Positions 51,095 through 60,006 of a DNA stretch of 64,000 nt are shown here, one piece after another. Where the stretch lies: positions 1 to 64,000 of the forward strand of contig JAFQVM010000022.1 of assembly GCA_017407995.1 (NCBI GenBank). Reading direction: 5' to 3'. Source of the stretch: Clostridia bacterium. Its GTDB lineage: Bacteria > Bacillota > Clostridia > Oscillospirales > Acutalibacteraceae. The position numbers and the translations under genes were made by a program. How positions within the stretch are numbered: the first letter of the stretch is position 1; every line of letters begins with the position of its first letter. Under the pieces are notes generated by a model. That model was not told the DNA's origin. It saw only the letters and a list, made by a program, of their open reading frames with translations, and searched no databases.

Positions 51095-52036
51095 TTACCA
51101 AGTTCTGATAATTTCGGGATTTGAGAAAATTTCGTCAAGCTTTTTAATAAACGGTACGGTGTCAGCAAAGCCACCGATTCTGTGGTCAAACATGATGTTT
51201 ATGGGCAGAACCTTTTTTGTGGCGAGGTCAACTTCGCCCTTTTCGTTTCTGAATGCGTATTCCTTGTCCTGAATGGCGCCGATTGCCATTATGAAAACCT
51301 GGGGATAAAGAATCGGTGCATATGTAACATTGCCGTTGAGACCGCTGTAAAGCGAGCCTAAGTTTGTCAAGCATACAGTACCTTCGTTGAGCTCGTTCAT
51401 CTGTAAAGATGTGGCGTCACGGGGAGCGTGCTTAAAGAGACCCGAAAGTTTTGCTACTTTGTATTTTCCGACGTATCCTGTTGCAATTTGCTGAGCTGTT
51501 GTAGCAAATTTACCTTTGAGAATGAATCCGATAATTCTCTGAAGAATTATATCAAAAAGAACTCGGTCGACATCAGTTGTTTTGAGAGTGGTTAAAAGTC
51601 TGTCCATTTCTTCGGAAATATCTTTAAGGGTCATTTGTTCAACATTTCTTATCTTGATTGGGAATGTTTCGCCGCTTTCCATAAGGACAGGTACAGCTAT
51701 ATCAACGTGTTTTTTTATAATGAGTCTTCCGCACGATGCCTTGTGATTATACTCCATATGTGCGTTGAGTCTGGGCGCAGCCTTTAAGCCCTCGGTTAAA
51801 ACACGGAGCATGAGTGTGTTGAATGAAAGTCTGTAATCGCACTCCTGTTTTAAAGACTGAAACTCCTGCCAGAACTTTGTAATATCAGCCTCGTAGTTGT
51901 AGCCGCCTGCAGGAATGTTTTGTTGGGCATTCGTTAAAACGTTGCCAGAAACTCTGGCTTTTAGGTTGTAGTACTCAATTGTGTCATCTTTTTCAGGCTT
52001 GTTCAAAGCTCCGTCAATAAATTTTTTAAAATCCAT
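51095..52036 (-). CDS. Stand-alone 2-oxoacid dehydrogenase acyltransferase (E2) catalytic domain
   Basis: A 313-residue protein related to the catalytic domain of E2 acyltransferases and to chloramphenicol acetyltransferase (PF00198-type fold), seen in the LTEGLKAAPRLNAH, VDIAVPVL and LPINIMFDHRIGG blocks. It has no lipoyl domain and no peripheral subunit-binding domain. No E1 or E3 gene is near. The catalytic His is kept in FDHR, but the usual HRxxDG Asp-Gly is changed to Gly-Phe, so activity or substrate is uncertain. GGGGAAGAG precedes ATG 52036. It is a separate unit with its own promoter. Confidence 0.75.
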   Translation of the reverse strand: MDFKKFIDGALNKPEKDDTIEYYNLKARVSGNVLTNAQQNIPAGGYNYEADITKFWQEFQSLKQECDYRLSFNTLMLRVLTEGLKAAPRLNAHMEYNHKASCGRLIIKKHVDIAVPVLMESGETFPIKIRNVEQMTLKDISEEMDRLLTTLKTTDVDRVLFDIILQRIIGFILKGKFATTAQQIATGYVGKYKVAKLSGLFKHAPRDATSLQMNELNEGTVCLTNLGSLYSGLNGNVTYAPILYPQVFIMAIGAIQDKEYAFRNEKGEVDLATKKVLPINIMFDHRIGGFADTVPFIKKLDEIFSNPEIIRTW

Positions 52037-52129
52037 ATTTCTCTTCCCCAATCATTATATTTTCTCTTTATCCCTAAATCTACTGTGTTTTGCTGTTTGG
52101 ATATTTCCAAAAAATACACAACATCAAAA

Positions 52130-52158
52130 ATTTTAGCAAAAACAAACAGCTTTGTCAA
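52130..52158 (-). promoter_or_regulatory. Promoter of the acyltransferase-like gene
   Basis: Minus strand TTGACA, 17 bases, TAAAAT, about 94 bases upstream of the start. Confidence 0.75.
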
Positions 52159-52171
52159 ATTGACTTTAATA

Positions 52172-52207
52172 TAAAACACAGGCGCTGCACTATGTGTAAC
52201 GCCTGTG
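52172..52207 (-). terminator. Terminator of the DUF2804 gene
   Basis: 8-bp stem CACAGGCG / CGCCTGTG; on the minus strand it is followed by TTTT, shortly after the DUF2804 stop. Confidence 0.75.
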
Positions 52208-52223
52208 ATGCTTTTATAGACTT

Positions 52224-53324
52224 TTACCACTTGTTTTCAACGTACTCGCAGAAAGCATACATGTCTTTAATTTCAAGCTTTGTGCCGTCGTCAAGGGTGA
52301 CATCGCCGTTCCAAAGACCATGAACTTGGTGAGAATGCATTCTTGCGACACCTGCATTCAAGTCTGTATGATGGTCAAAGGTGGGGCTCATGGTCAGGTT
52401 GAATCTGCCGTCCTCAGAGATGAATTTCCAAGGCTCCATATATTTGTCGGGTTTCGGGAACACTTCAACGTCAACGGCGCCTATTTTGTGGGCTTTGCCG
52501 TCGTAGAACAGGCAGGTTTCGGTAGCGTTGCTCTCATTGCCTATTGCCCAAGTGATTTCAAAACCGAAAAGATGCTTTTCGCCGTTGGCGTCGGTGAGAT
52601 ATGTAGAGCCGTTTCCCCAGTACCATACCATGCGGTGCGGGGTGTTTACACGTCCCCAGTCGAGGGTGCAGAATGAATCTTCTTTTGAAAATTCATATAC
52701 ATAGTCGCCGTAGCTGAAAGTACCTTCGCACGGCATACAGTTCTGCTTTGTAGTCATAAAATACTTTGTTTTGTCACTGTCAAACGGTAAAACTGTGGTT
52801 ATGTTTTCAAGACCGGGCATGATATCTACATCGAATTTACATTCAACGGTCTTACCTTTTAAAGGCATTTTAAACCAAAGTGTTCTGGAAGTCTCCTTGG
52901 TGTCAAAATCAAATTCCGCAGAACCAATCTTGTCTTTAAAACGGTTGGGAACATCGCCCTTGGGTGGCGGAACGTGCTTGTTTTTTCCGCCGAGGAAAAG
53001 CTGCATAGCATCGGCGATGACATCACCGCTTCTAAGGTCGAGAAACTTGGCAGCAACATAACCGCCTATGGATATGTTGGCGAAACTGAGCTGAAGCAGA
53101 TACTTGCCATCGGAAACCTGATAGAAGTCCCACTCTTTTCTGCTCATAATGCCTGTTTTTACATAGTCTCTGTTGTAATCAAAAACATTGTGCCTTGCCC
53201 AGCCCTTTGCAAGCAAAGTGCCGTCAGAATCAAGGAGAGGAGTATTTTCTGTGTATTCAGTCTGTTTTGATTTTTCCTTCCAATCCTTGAAGGGGACATA
53301 AGTTCTGGAAATTTCTGGACTCAT
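52224..53324 (-). CDS. DUF2804 family protein
   Basis: A 366-residue soluble protein of the DUF2804 family, recognisable from GWARHNVFDYNRDYV, CTLDWGRVNTPHRMVWYWGNGS, FGFEITWAIGN and MSPTFDHHTDLNAGV. The fold is expected to be lipocalin-like beta-sheet; no enzymatic role is established. In Firmicutes it is often near sugar genes. Start: the upstream 35-codon extension is poor; AGGAGG lies 7 bases before ATG 53324. It is divergent from the GPH-type sugar transporter with promoters facing away from each other. Function unknown. Confidence 0.85.
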   Translation of the reverse strand: MSPEISRTYVPFKDWKEKSKQTEYTENTPLLDSDGTLLAKGWARHNVFDYNRDYVKTGIMSRKEWDFYQVSDGKYLLQLSFANISIGGYVAAKFLDLRSGDVIADAMQLFLGGKNKHVPPPKGDVPNRFKDKIGSAEFDFDTKETSRTLWFKMPLKGKTVECKFDVDIMPGLENITTVLPFDSDKTKYFMTTKQNCMPCEGTFSYGDYVYEFSKEDSFCTLDWGRVNTPHRMVWYWGNGSTYLTDANGEKHLFGFEITWAIGNESNATETCLFYDGKAHKIGAVDVEVFPKPDKYMEPWKFISEDGRFNLTMSPTFDHHTDLNAGVARMHSHQVHGLWNGDVTLDDGTKLEIKDMYAFCEYVENKW

Positions 53325-53357
53325 GACAAACCTCCTAAAAAATATATATTTTATTAT

Positions 53358-53386
53358 ATTGTAATGCTTTTTGTTTTTGTTTTCAA
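53358..53386 (-). promoter_or_regulatory. Promoter of the DUF2804 gene
   Basis: Minus strand TTGAAA, 17 bases, TACAAT, about 34 bases upstream of the start codon. Confidence 0.75.
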
Positions 53387-53428
53387 CAGATTGAGAAAAT
53401 TTTAAACTGTCAAAGAGGTGTTTCTGCA

Positions 53429-53457
53429 TTTACAACAAAAACATAATATGATATATT
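53429..53457 (+). promoter_or_regulatory. Promoter of the GPH transporter-GH110 operon
   Basis: TTTACA, 17 bases, TATATT, 36 bases ahead of the transporter ATG. Confidence 0.55.
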
Positions 53458-53493
53458 TGTTATAGTGAAAATTTATTAACGGAGGAAGCATCT

Positions 53494-55647
53494 ATGGCAA
53501 AAATAAAAGAAAAGGTTTCCGGATTTGTTTCCACAGCAAAAAAGTATTGGGACTCTCCCTCACAGGGTAACTATATACCCTATAGAGAGGTCGCTAATAT
53601 CAGTGCCGCAGGTTTTGGACGGCATTGGACATCACTGCTTGCAAGCGAGATAGCTTTGAGTGCATCAAACTTTCTTGTGGGTGCGAGCATCGGGTTAAAA
53701 CCTGTTGACCTGCAGATAATGCTGACGGTTGCAAACCTTGTCGGTATTCCAATTGCATTTTTCAGAGGCTGGTATTTTGATAACCATAACATGAAGGGCG
53801 GAAAGTTTCTTCCCTTTATAATACGCAGCATAGTTCCTATTTTTGCGATTTCGACAGTCTTTGTCTGGCTTCCGTATGAGGACTGGAATTATATAACCAA
53901 GGCCGTTGTTGTTTGGTTTTTCTATATGATACTGCAGTTTTTTCTGTGTTTTTACAATGAGGGCTTTGAGTATTTTCAGCAGGTCATAACACCCAACGCT
54001 CAGGAGAGAGCGAATGTTATGAGCATAACCCAGATTATATACTCCCTTGCACCGTCCGTGACCAACTTAGTTGTTCCGACAATTGCGGGACGCACTTACG
54101 GCATTGACAATATATGGACATACAGACTGATTTATCCCGCCTTTACGGTTATAGGATTGGTAATCAGCTTGATATTTTTCAGGAAACTTAAGGAACGCAT
54201 AATTTTGCCCAAAAAGCGTAAGGAATATGTCCGAACATGGGATGCTTTGCGTGAGGTGGCAAAGAACAAGTATTTTTGGATAGTCAACAGCGCAAACTGG
54301 ATAGTTTTCCTTGAATCTGCATGCGGAGTTATCCTTAGCTGGACTTTTGTTTATGCGTATAACGGCGCAAAGGATGATTACCTCGGTCTGGTTAACACTA
54401 TCATGGGCAATGCGGGACTTTGGTCCATGATGGTTACACCGTTTTTGATTAAAAAGCTCGGCAAGAGAAATTTGCTGATTGTGCACAACATATGCAATAT
54501 TATTTTGCTCTCGTTCCTTTATCCGTTTTATCAGAATATTGTAGTGCTTTGCGTAATATTTTACATAAATACGTTTTTAAACACGTTCGGCAATATCTAT
54601 TTCCCGAACATCAAGGCGGATATGCGTGACTATCACCAGTGGAAAACGGGTGTTCGTGTTGACGGCTTGTTCGGTACAGTGGGCCTTATAGGTACGCCTA
54701 TCGGCTTCTTTACGGGCATGATTATTCCGTACATATATGAGATAAACGGAATAAAAGAGGATTACTCTGTTCTGCATAACGATGCGCTTAGAAACAATCT
54801 CTTTGAAGTTCTTATCATATGCTCAATTATAGGTGCTTGCCTGAACCTTATACCGTATCTTTTCTATGACCTTACGGAGAGTAAGCACAAAGGCTATGTC
54901 AAGGTGCTGAAAATCAGGGCTATGTTCTCCGACTTTGCAGACGGAAATCTCGATGATGCCCAGCTTCACGAGACGATGGATATTATCAACGAAGCGAGGG
55001 CAATGGAAGGCGCAGATAAAAAGACAGTTGATAAAACAGCCCTTAAAGCGGCTCGTTCCTTGCCCAAGTCTACCGATGAAGAGAAAGAACTGCGCCGTCA
55101 GGCAATAAAAGCAGCGAAGGCTCAAATCAAGGCTGTCAGAGAGTTTAACAGCGACCTTGAAAGTCTGCCGATTGTTGTTGATGAGCTTAACAAGTTTAAC
55201 ACTAAACGCTATATGCTCAAACTGGAAGCTGCCAGACGAACAGTTGCTAACGGTCTTATTTATGAATATGACGGCAAGGCAGAGTTGCAGACGGCTAAGG
55301 ATTTGCCTCATTCAACGAAGGAAGAAAAGGAAATCAGGGCGGATGCAATGGCGCTTGCAAGGACTAAGGCGGCTGCACAGAAAGTTATTCGCAAATACGG
55401 CGCAGAGAATATCGTAAAGCCCGATGAAAAAGAGTATGATAAGATTCAGGAGCAGCCCTCGCATACATTGGCGCAGGCTTTGAAGGTAAGACGTGCGCTT
55501 AAAGATTATGCGGATGCACAGGCTGTTTACAAAGCGGCAACGCTGCCCTATGAAAATGCACGTACGCTTATAGAGGAAGCCCAAAACTTTGCAAGGTTTG
55601 ACGAGATTGAAAGAATATATAAAGAAACAGCGACTCCAGTCGTTTAA
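53494..55647 (+). CDS. GPH-type sugar:cation symporter with long C-terminal coiled domain
   Basis: A 717-residue protein. Residues 1 to about 470 form the twelve-helix glycoside-pentoside-hexuronide cation symporter fold (MFS_2 type), with an N-terminal SQGNYIPYREVANISAAGFGR stretch, WYFDNHNMKGGKFLPF and the central PTIAGRTYGIDNIW. Unlike normal GPH transporters of about 450-480 residues, it carries about 245 extra charged, helical, cytoplasmic residues with an internal repeat (see findings). GGAGGA is upstream of the ATG. It lies 21 bases before the GH110-like gene in the same operon, so it probably imports the oligosaccharide that this enzyme cuts. Confidence 0.85.
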   Translation: MAKIKEKVSGFVSTAKKYWDSPSQGNYIPYREVANISAAGFGRHWTSLLASEIALSASNFLVGASIGLKPVDLQIMLTVANLVGIPIAFFRGWYFDNHNMKGGKFLPFIIRSIVPIFAISTVFVWLPYEDWNYITKAVVVWFFYMILQFFLCFYNEGFEYFQQVITPNAQERANVMSITQIIYSLAPSVTNLVVPTIAGRTYGIDNIWTYRLIYPAFTVIGLVISLIFFRKLKERIILPKKRKEYVRTWDALREVAKNKYFWIVNSANWIVFLESACGVILSWTFVYAYNGAKDDYLGLVNTIMGNAGLWSMMVTPFLIKKLGKRNLLIVHNICNIILLSFLYPFYQNIVVLCVIFYINTFLNTFGNIYFPNIKADMRDYHQWKTGVRVDGLFGTVGLIGTPIGFFTGMIIPYIYEINGIKEDYSVLHNDALRNNLFEVLIICSIIGACLNLIPYLFYDLTESKHKGYVKVLKIRAMFSDFADGNLDDAQLHETMDIINEARAMEGADKKTVDKTALKAARSLPKSTDEEKELRRQAIKAAKAQIKAVREFNSDLESLPIVVDELNKFNTKRYMLKLEAARRTVANGLIYEYDGKAELQTAKDLPHSTKEEKEIRADAMALARTKAAAQKVIRKYGAENIVKPDEKEYDKIQEQPSHTLAQALKVRRALKDYADAQAVYKAATLPYENARTLIEEAQNFARFDEIERIYKETATPVV

Positions 55648-55668
55648 CCTCTTGTTAGGGTTATTTCG

Positions 55669-57327
55669 TTGAAAAGGCAATGGTATCACACAATGAACGA
55701 ACTGAGTGAACTGTTTTTGAATCTTGAAAATGGGGCAGAGGTTGTCCTTGAAAAGGATAAAACCTACCATGTGCGGCAGGAGGATTCCTTTGAGCTTGCG
55801 GGATACTACTGCTCAAATACGGCAAAAAAGCATGAAAATCCTAAGGGCTTGCGCCGCACAGCCATCTATCTTAAAGAAAAGAAGAACATAACTGTTGACG
55901 GCAACGGAGCGACAGTGCTTGTACACGGAAAAATGACGCCTATGCTGTTTGACAGATGCGAAAATATCACGGTCAAAAACCTGACCGTTGACTATGCCTG
56001 TCCTACTATGACGGAGTTCACTATTCTTTCAAATGACGGCGGAAATTGCGTTATAAAAGTCAATTCGGACTGTCGTTTCCGTGTTAAGGGAAATAACCTT
56101 GTCTGGCAGGGGGAACCCGACCTCAATGGAAAGCCATATTGGGAGGACAATTATATAGGCAACCGCAGGTACATAAAGGTCTTTGACCCCAAAACAGAGA
56201 TGTGCAGCGACTTCAAAAGAGATAATCTCACTTTTAAAAAGATTGAGCAATTGGATGAAACTACGCTGCGTGTGCAGCTGAAGAATAAAGAAGTAGCTTT
56301 TCCTGCGGGGAGTATAGTTCAGACCAGAAATATCGTCAGAGACCAGACGGGCAGTTTATTTGAACGGTGTAAGAATCTGCGGTTTGAGAATCTGAGAATC
56401 AAGTTTATGCACGGATTGGGCATGGTCTCTCAGTTTTGTGAGAATGTGTCGTACATAAATTGCGACCTTACACCAAAAGAGGGCAGAACAATTGCGAGCA
56501 CGGCGGACTTTTTTCAGTTTTCGGGCTGCAAAGGCAATCTTGTAGTCGACAGTTGCAAGGCACGGGGTGCTCAGGATGATTACATAAACGTACACGGAAC
56601 ACACCTGCGTATAGTTAAGAGGAAAAAGCGGGAGAACAGCATTGTTGTCCGCTTTATGCACGCTGAATCATGGGGATTTCAGGCCTTTGAGGCAGGCGAC
56701 GAGTTGGAGTATATAAAGTGGGATACACTTATTCCGTACGACAGCACAAAGGTCGTACGTTTTGAAAAGCTCAGTGATACGGATATAAAGCTGTATCTCG
56801 ACAGACCGCTTCCTCATAATTTGAAAGTCGGCAAAGACGTGGTGGAGAACGCCACGTGGACTCCTAATCTGTATGTGAAAAACTGCGACTTCGGACCGAC
56901 ATCTGGCAGAGGAATTCTCTGCACCACAAGAGGCAAGGTAATCATTGAAAATAATCGCTTTTATAAACTCTGGGGACCCGCTCTGCTGATTGAGGATGAC
57001 TGCAACTTCTGGTTTGAGTCGGGCTACACAAAGGAAATCATATTCCGTAACAACAAGGTTATAAGTTGCGATTACGCAAAAACATGGAAAAGCTCACCTG
57101 TTATCCGCTATACTCCAAAGGTTATGAATCAGGACTCAAAAGAGTTCGTTCACGGCAAGCTGATACTTAAAGGCAACAGCTTTGAACAGCCCGTCAGGGG
57201 AAAGCACGCTATCCGGCTGGAATATGTCAAAGAGGCGGAAATAGCAGACAATACTTTCGATGCGCCGTATACGGTAGAAACTCACTGTGTGGGAAGTGTG
57301 TCGGAGGAGAATAATAATATTTTATAA
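55669..57327 (+). CDS. GH110-like alpha-1,3-galactosidase
   Basis: A 552-residue right-handed parallel beta-helix protein, without signal peptide. ARGAQDDYINVHGTHLRI with the acidic pair, LTVDYACPTMTE, and CDFGPTSGRGILCTTRG are features I associate with family GH110, whose members remove alpha-1,3-linked galactose (blood-group B and linear B structures). Carrying this behind a GPH importer fits intracellular hydrolysis. Start: TTG 55669 has AGGG 8 bases upstream; ATG 55693 would be an alternative without a well-spaced ribosome site. The assignment to the family is by motif recall and not by alignment; a related beta-helix glycosidase or lyase is possible. Confidence 0.7.
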   Translation: MKRQWYHTMNELSELFLNLENGAEVVLEKDKTYHVRQEDSFELAGYYCSNTAKKHENPKGLRRTAIYLKEKKNITVDGNGATVLVHGKMTPMLFDRCENITVKNLTVDYACPTMTEFTILSNDGGNCVIKVNSDCRFRVKGNNLVWQGEPDLNGKPYWEDNYIGNRRYIKVFDPKTEMCSDFKRDNLTFKKIEQLDETTLRVQLKNKEVAFPAGSIVQTRNIVRDQTGSLFERCKNLRFENLRIKFMHGLGMVSQFCENVSYINCDLTPKEGRTIASTADFFQFSGCKGNLVVDSCKARGAQDDYINVHGTHLRIVKRKKRENSIVVRFMHAESWGFQAFEAGDELEYIKWDTLIPYDSTKVVRFEKLSDTDIKLYLDRPLPHNLKVGKDVVENATWTPNLYVKNCDFGPTSGRGILCTTRGKVIIENNRFYKLWGPALLIEDDCNFWFESGYTKEIIFRNNKVISCDYAKTWKSSPVIRYTPKVMNQDSKEFVHGKLILKGNSFEQPVRGKHAIRLEYVKEAEIADNTFDAPYTVETHCVGSVSEENNNIL

Positions 57328-57337
57328 GAAAAAATAT

Positions 57338-57366
57338 CCCTGCAACCGGTTTGTACGGTTGCAGGG
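57338..57366 (+). terminator. Bidirectional terminator after the GH110-like gene
   Basis: 11-bp stem CCCTGCAACCG / CGGTTGCAGGG with a 7-base loop; T-rich tails follow on both strands, so it also closes the convergent phosphoesterase gene. Confidence 0.88.
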
Positions 57367-57403
57367 AACTTTCTTTATGTATAAATAAATTCACACAATC
57401 AAC

Positions 57404-58357
57404 TTATATTAACTTATACTCAAGTCTTGTATAATCGCCCGAAATATACTCGCCCTTGAGGAAGTTGCGGGCTTTGAATACTACTCTGTCGTCATAGACC
57501 TCGCAGTAGTAGCCGACACCGCAGTCCTTTATTCCGAAATTGTTCGGCTTTCTGTAACCGGGGATACTTATTGAATAAACTCCGTTTTCTTCGTTGAGTG
57601 TTTCGGCAATCTTTTCGAATATGCCGCCGTGAAGATGTCCGTTGATAAAGAATACGTTTTTGTACTTTTCCATAACGGCTCTTACTTCATCGTTTTGCTC
57701 ACCCATGTCGCCTGTCTTCCAAACCTCGGGAAGTCCGTGGGTTTCGGCGAACGGCTGATGACACATAACAAAAACGGGCTTTCCGTCTTTTGTTCCCCGC
57801 TGCAGTTCTTTGTCAAGAAAAGCAATCTGCTCTTTGGATATGTGTGCCTTTTCGAGAACTCTTTTTTCGGTGCACAGAACGATAATGGTGTAACCGTTTA
57901 CATCGTAAGAGTAGTAGCTTCTTCCCTCTGTTTTGATTTTGAGGTACTCTTCGACCTTTTTCATCACGATTTTTATGTTCTTTCTGTAAAAGAATCGGGC
58001 ATCGTGATTTCCGAGCGTGACAAATATATTGGAAACAGCTTTTTGATTGTCAAAAGCTCTGAAAAATCTCTTGTACTCGTTGTTGGTGCCGTAATCGACA
58101 AGGTCTCCTGCCATCATAAAAGCATCAAACTTCTCCTGAGAGTTGGATAGGTCCTCAAAAGCGTTGCTGAGATTCAACTCGGCACTCTCTCTGTTGGGCA
58201 GATGTGAGTCCGCAATCATGGCTATTGAAAGATTAACATTTGTACTGTCCTCAAAGACAATCGGGTCGTCCTTGGATACAGTATAGATGACATCGTATTT
58301 GGGCGATATCGTTTTAATTTGGTCGACGTACTTTTTAATGAAAAAGGGAAGAGCCAT
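57404..58357 (-). CDS. Calcineurin-like metallophosphoesterase
   Basis: A 317-residue cytoplasmic metallophosphoesterase with all metal-binding blocks: IADSHLPN, AGDLVDYG, LGNHDARFF, VMCHQPFAETH and INGHLHGG. The family includes phosphodiesterases, nucleotidases and phosphatases; the substrate is not evident. The likely start is ATG 58357 with TTGGAGAAAA just upstream; the longer open frame has no ribosome site. It sits between carbohydrate genes and could act on a phosphorylated sugar or nucleotide, but this is only context. Confidence 0.88.
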   Translation of the reverse strand: MALPFFIKKYVDQIKTISPKYDVIYTVSKDDPIVFEDSTNVNLSIAMIADSHLPNRESAELNLSNAFEDLSNSQEKFDAFMMAGDLVDYGTNNEYKRFFRAFDNQKAVSNIFVTLGNHDARFFYRKNIKIVMKKVEEYLKIKTEGRSYYSYDVNGYTIIVLCTEKRVLEKAHISKEQIAFLDKELQRGTKDGKPVFVMCHQPFAETHGLPEVWKTGDMGEQNDEVRAVMEKYKNVFFINGHLHGGIFEKIAETLNEENGVYSISIPGYRKPNNFGIKDCGVGYYCEVYDDRVVFKARNFLKGEYISGDYTRLEYKLI

Positions 58358-58389
58358 ATTTTTCTCCAAACTATAAATATTTTTTCTAA

Positions 58390-58418
58390 TTATACTGCTT
58401 TTTGCCTTTCTTTTCAAG
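58390..58418 (-). promoter_or_regulatory. Promoter of the metallophosphoesterase gene
   Basis: Minus strand TTGAAA, 17 bases, perfect TATAAT, about 32 bases upstream of the start codon. Confidence 0.8.
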
Positions 58419-58445
58419 TACATTGTTATTTGTTGGCTATGAGAA

Positions 58446-58479
58446 AACACCCTCTGTCGGCAAACCGATAGAGGGTGTT
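58446..58479 (-). terminator. Terminator of the MFS gene at 58495
   Basis: 15-bp stem (AACACCCTCTGTCGG / CCGATAGAGGGTGTT, one mismatch) around a 4-base loop, with a T-rich tail on the minus strand. Confidence 0.85.
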
Positions 58480-58494
58480 ATTTAAATAGATGTT

Positions 58495-59889
58495 TTATTT
58501 TATTTCATCAAGATTTGCGCCCTTTGTCTCTTTTACCTTAAGTGTAAAGAGAATTGCGGCAATTGCAACAGCAGGGATAGCGATTGCCAGACACGCCCAC
58601 CAAATCCGCATAAGAGTCATACCGACAATTATACTTGCATAGCCGACAACAAGTCCGATAATAACCAGAAGTCCCTCTGCGCCCACAACCGATGCCCGAA
58701 TATCCGTAGGCACTTTTTCGGTCATCATAACGTTCATATAATCTCTGCCAATCCAATATGAACCTTGGTAAAGACCTGCAAACGCACCCACAAGGTACGG
58801 ATTCCAGCCATTGAGAATTCCGGCTACAAAAAGAATATATCCCGCCACACAGGTTACAGAAAATGCAGTAACTGTCGTTTTTCTGCCTGCCTTATCGGCT
58901 ATAAATCCCGAAAGGAAGGTGATTGTGGCATAAATCACAGGCACCATAAACAGAGCCTTTGTGATTTCGCTTGTGCTCATTCCCGCTTGGTGCATCGACG
59001 ACTCAAAATACAGTGCGATTGCCGGCATTGCGGAATCAAAAATGATGTGTGCAATAATGAGCATTTTTGTGTCCTTGTTTGCAAAAATATATTTTACGCC
59101 GTTGAACACGCCGGATTGATTTCTCTGCGCTTGTTTCTGTTGTTTTTTAAGAGCCTTTTCCGCCTGCCTTTCTTCATAAGGACGTGAAAGATATGCTATT
59201 CTCTCATTAATAAAAACCTTTGTGTCCTTAGCTAAAATAATAACAAGTGCAGTCGCTGCAAAACCGATAAGAGCGGGAACAAGAAAAATCTCACGCCATT
59301 TTGTTGCGTCGTTACCCATAAGTATATCACGCAGTGTCGGAATCAGGACAACACCTAAAATGCCGAAGCTTTTAAGAAAGCTGTATATCTTTGCACGATG
59401 CTTGTCTGGAGCTTCTTCAAGGATGTAGATAATCTGAATATCGTGACCCATAAAAAAGCTTATGATTGCAAAGCCGACAAGAAACATTATGTAACTTGAT
59501 GACAGATGAATTACCAGAAGACCTGTTGCCATGCCAAGTGTTGAAATAACAAATAGCGGTTTTCTTCCCCATTTGTCAGCGAGAGCTTTATAAAATGGGG
59601 TGAACAGCCCTAAAACATAAGTGAAAACGCCGATTCCCGAATGAAACGCAAGACCGTCCTGATATGTATAATATTTCCCCATAAAGGGATTGTTTACAAA
59701 GAATTCCGTCACAAATGAAGACTGTACCGTAACGGTCAGGTTGCTTGTGACCTCATCGAGAATGTTAACAACAGCAATAAGGATAAGCAAAATCAGAAAA
59801 TATTTGCTTCCCGAACTGCGGTTTTGCATTTTTTTGAATCTTTCAAGTTCGTGTTTTTCACCTTTTAAAACTTTTTCAGTAGTCTTCAT
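58495..59889 (-). CDS. MFS transporter
   Basis: A 464-residue permease with twelve predicted helices and a charged central loop (EERQAEKALKKQQKQ, about residues 240-255). The MFS signatures ADKWGRKPLFVIS (loop 2-3) and ADKAGRKTT (loop 8-9) are intact. Substrate not evident; its place between GH92 and the phosphoesterase suggests a sugar or sugar derivative. Two in-frame ATGs are close; the second (59889) has AAGGA 9 bases away and is preferred. Single-gene unit. Confidence 0.85.
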   Translation of the reverse strand: MKTTEKVLKGEKHELERFKKMQNRSSGSKYFLILLILIAVVNILDEVTSNLTVTVQSSFVTEFFVNNPFMGKYYTYQDGLAFHSGIGVFTYVLGLFTPFYKALADKWGRKPLFVISTLGMATGLLVIHLSSSYIMFLVGFAIISFFMGHDIQIIYILEEAPDKHRAKIYSFLKSFGILGVVLIPTLRDILMGNDATKWREIFLVPALIGFAATALVIILAKDTKVFINERIAYLSRPYEERQAEKALKKQQKQAQRNQSGVFNGVKYIFANKDTKMLIIAHIIFDSAMPAIALYFESSMHQAGMSTSEITKALFMVPVIYATITFLSGFIADKAGRKTTVTAFSVTCVAGYILFVAGILNGWNPYLVGAFAGLYQGSYWIGRDYMNVMMTEKVPTDIRASVVGAEGLLVIIGLVVGYASIIVGMTLMRIWWACLAIAIPAVAIAAILFTLKVKETKGANLDEIK

Positions 59890-59926
59890 ATGCATCTTTC
59901 CTTATAAAATAATAACCCATAAAATT

Positions 59927-59955
59927 ATTATAGAACAATGTAAATATTTTTACAA
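59927..59955 (-). promoter_or_regulatory. Promoter of the MFS gene at 58495
   Basis: Minus strand TTGTAA, 17 bases, TATAAT, about 37 bases upstream of the start codon. Confidence 0.7.
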
Positions 59956-60006
59956 CCAAAACAGCAGGCCTTTTCACGGTAGTTAAAGCGTATTGAGGTT
60001 CTTATT

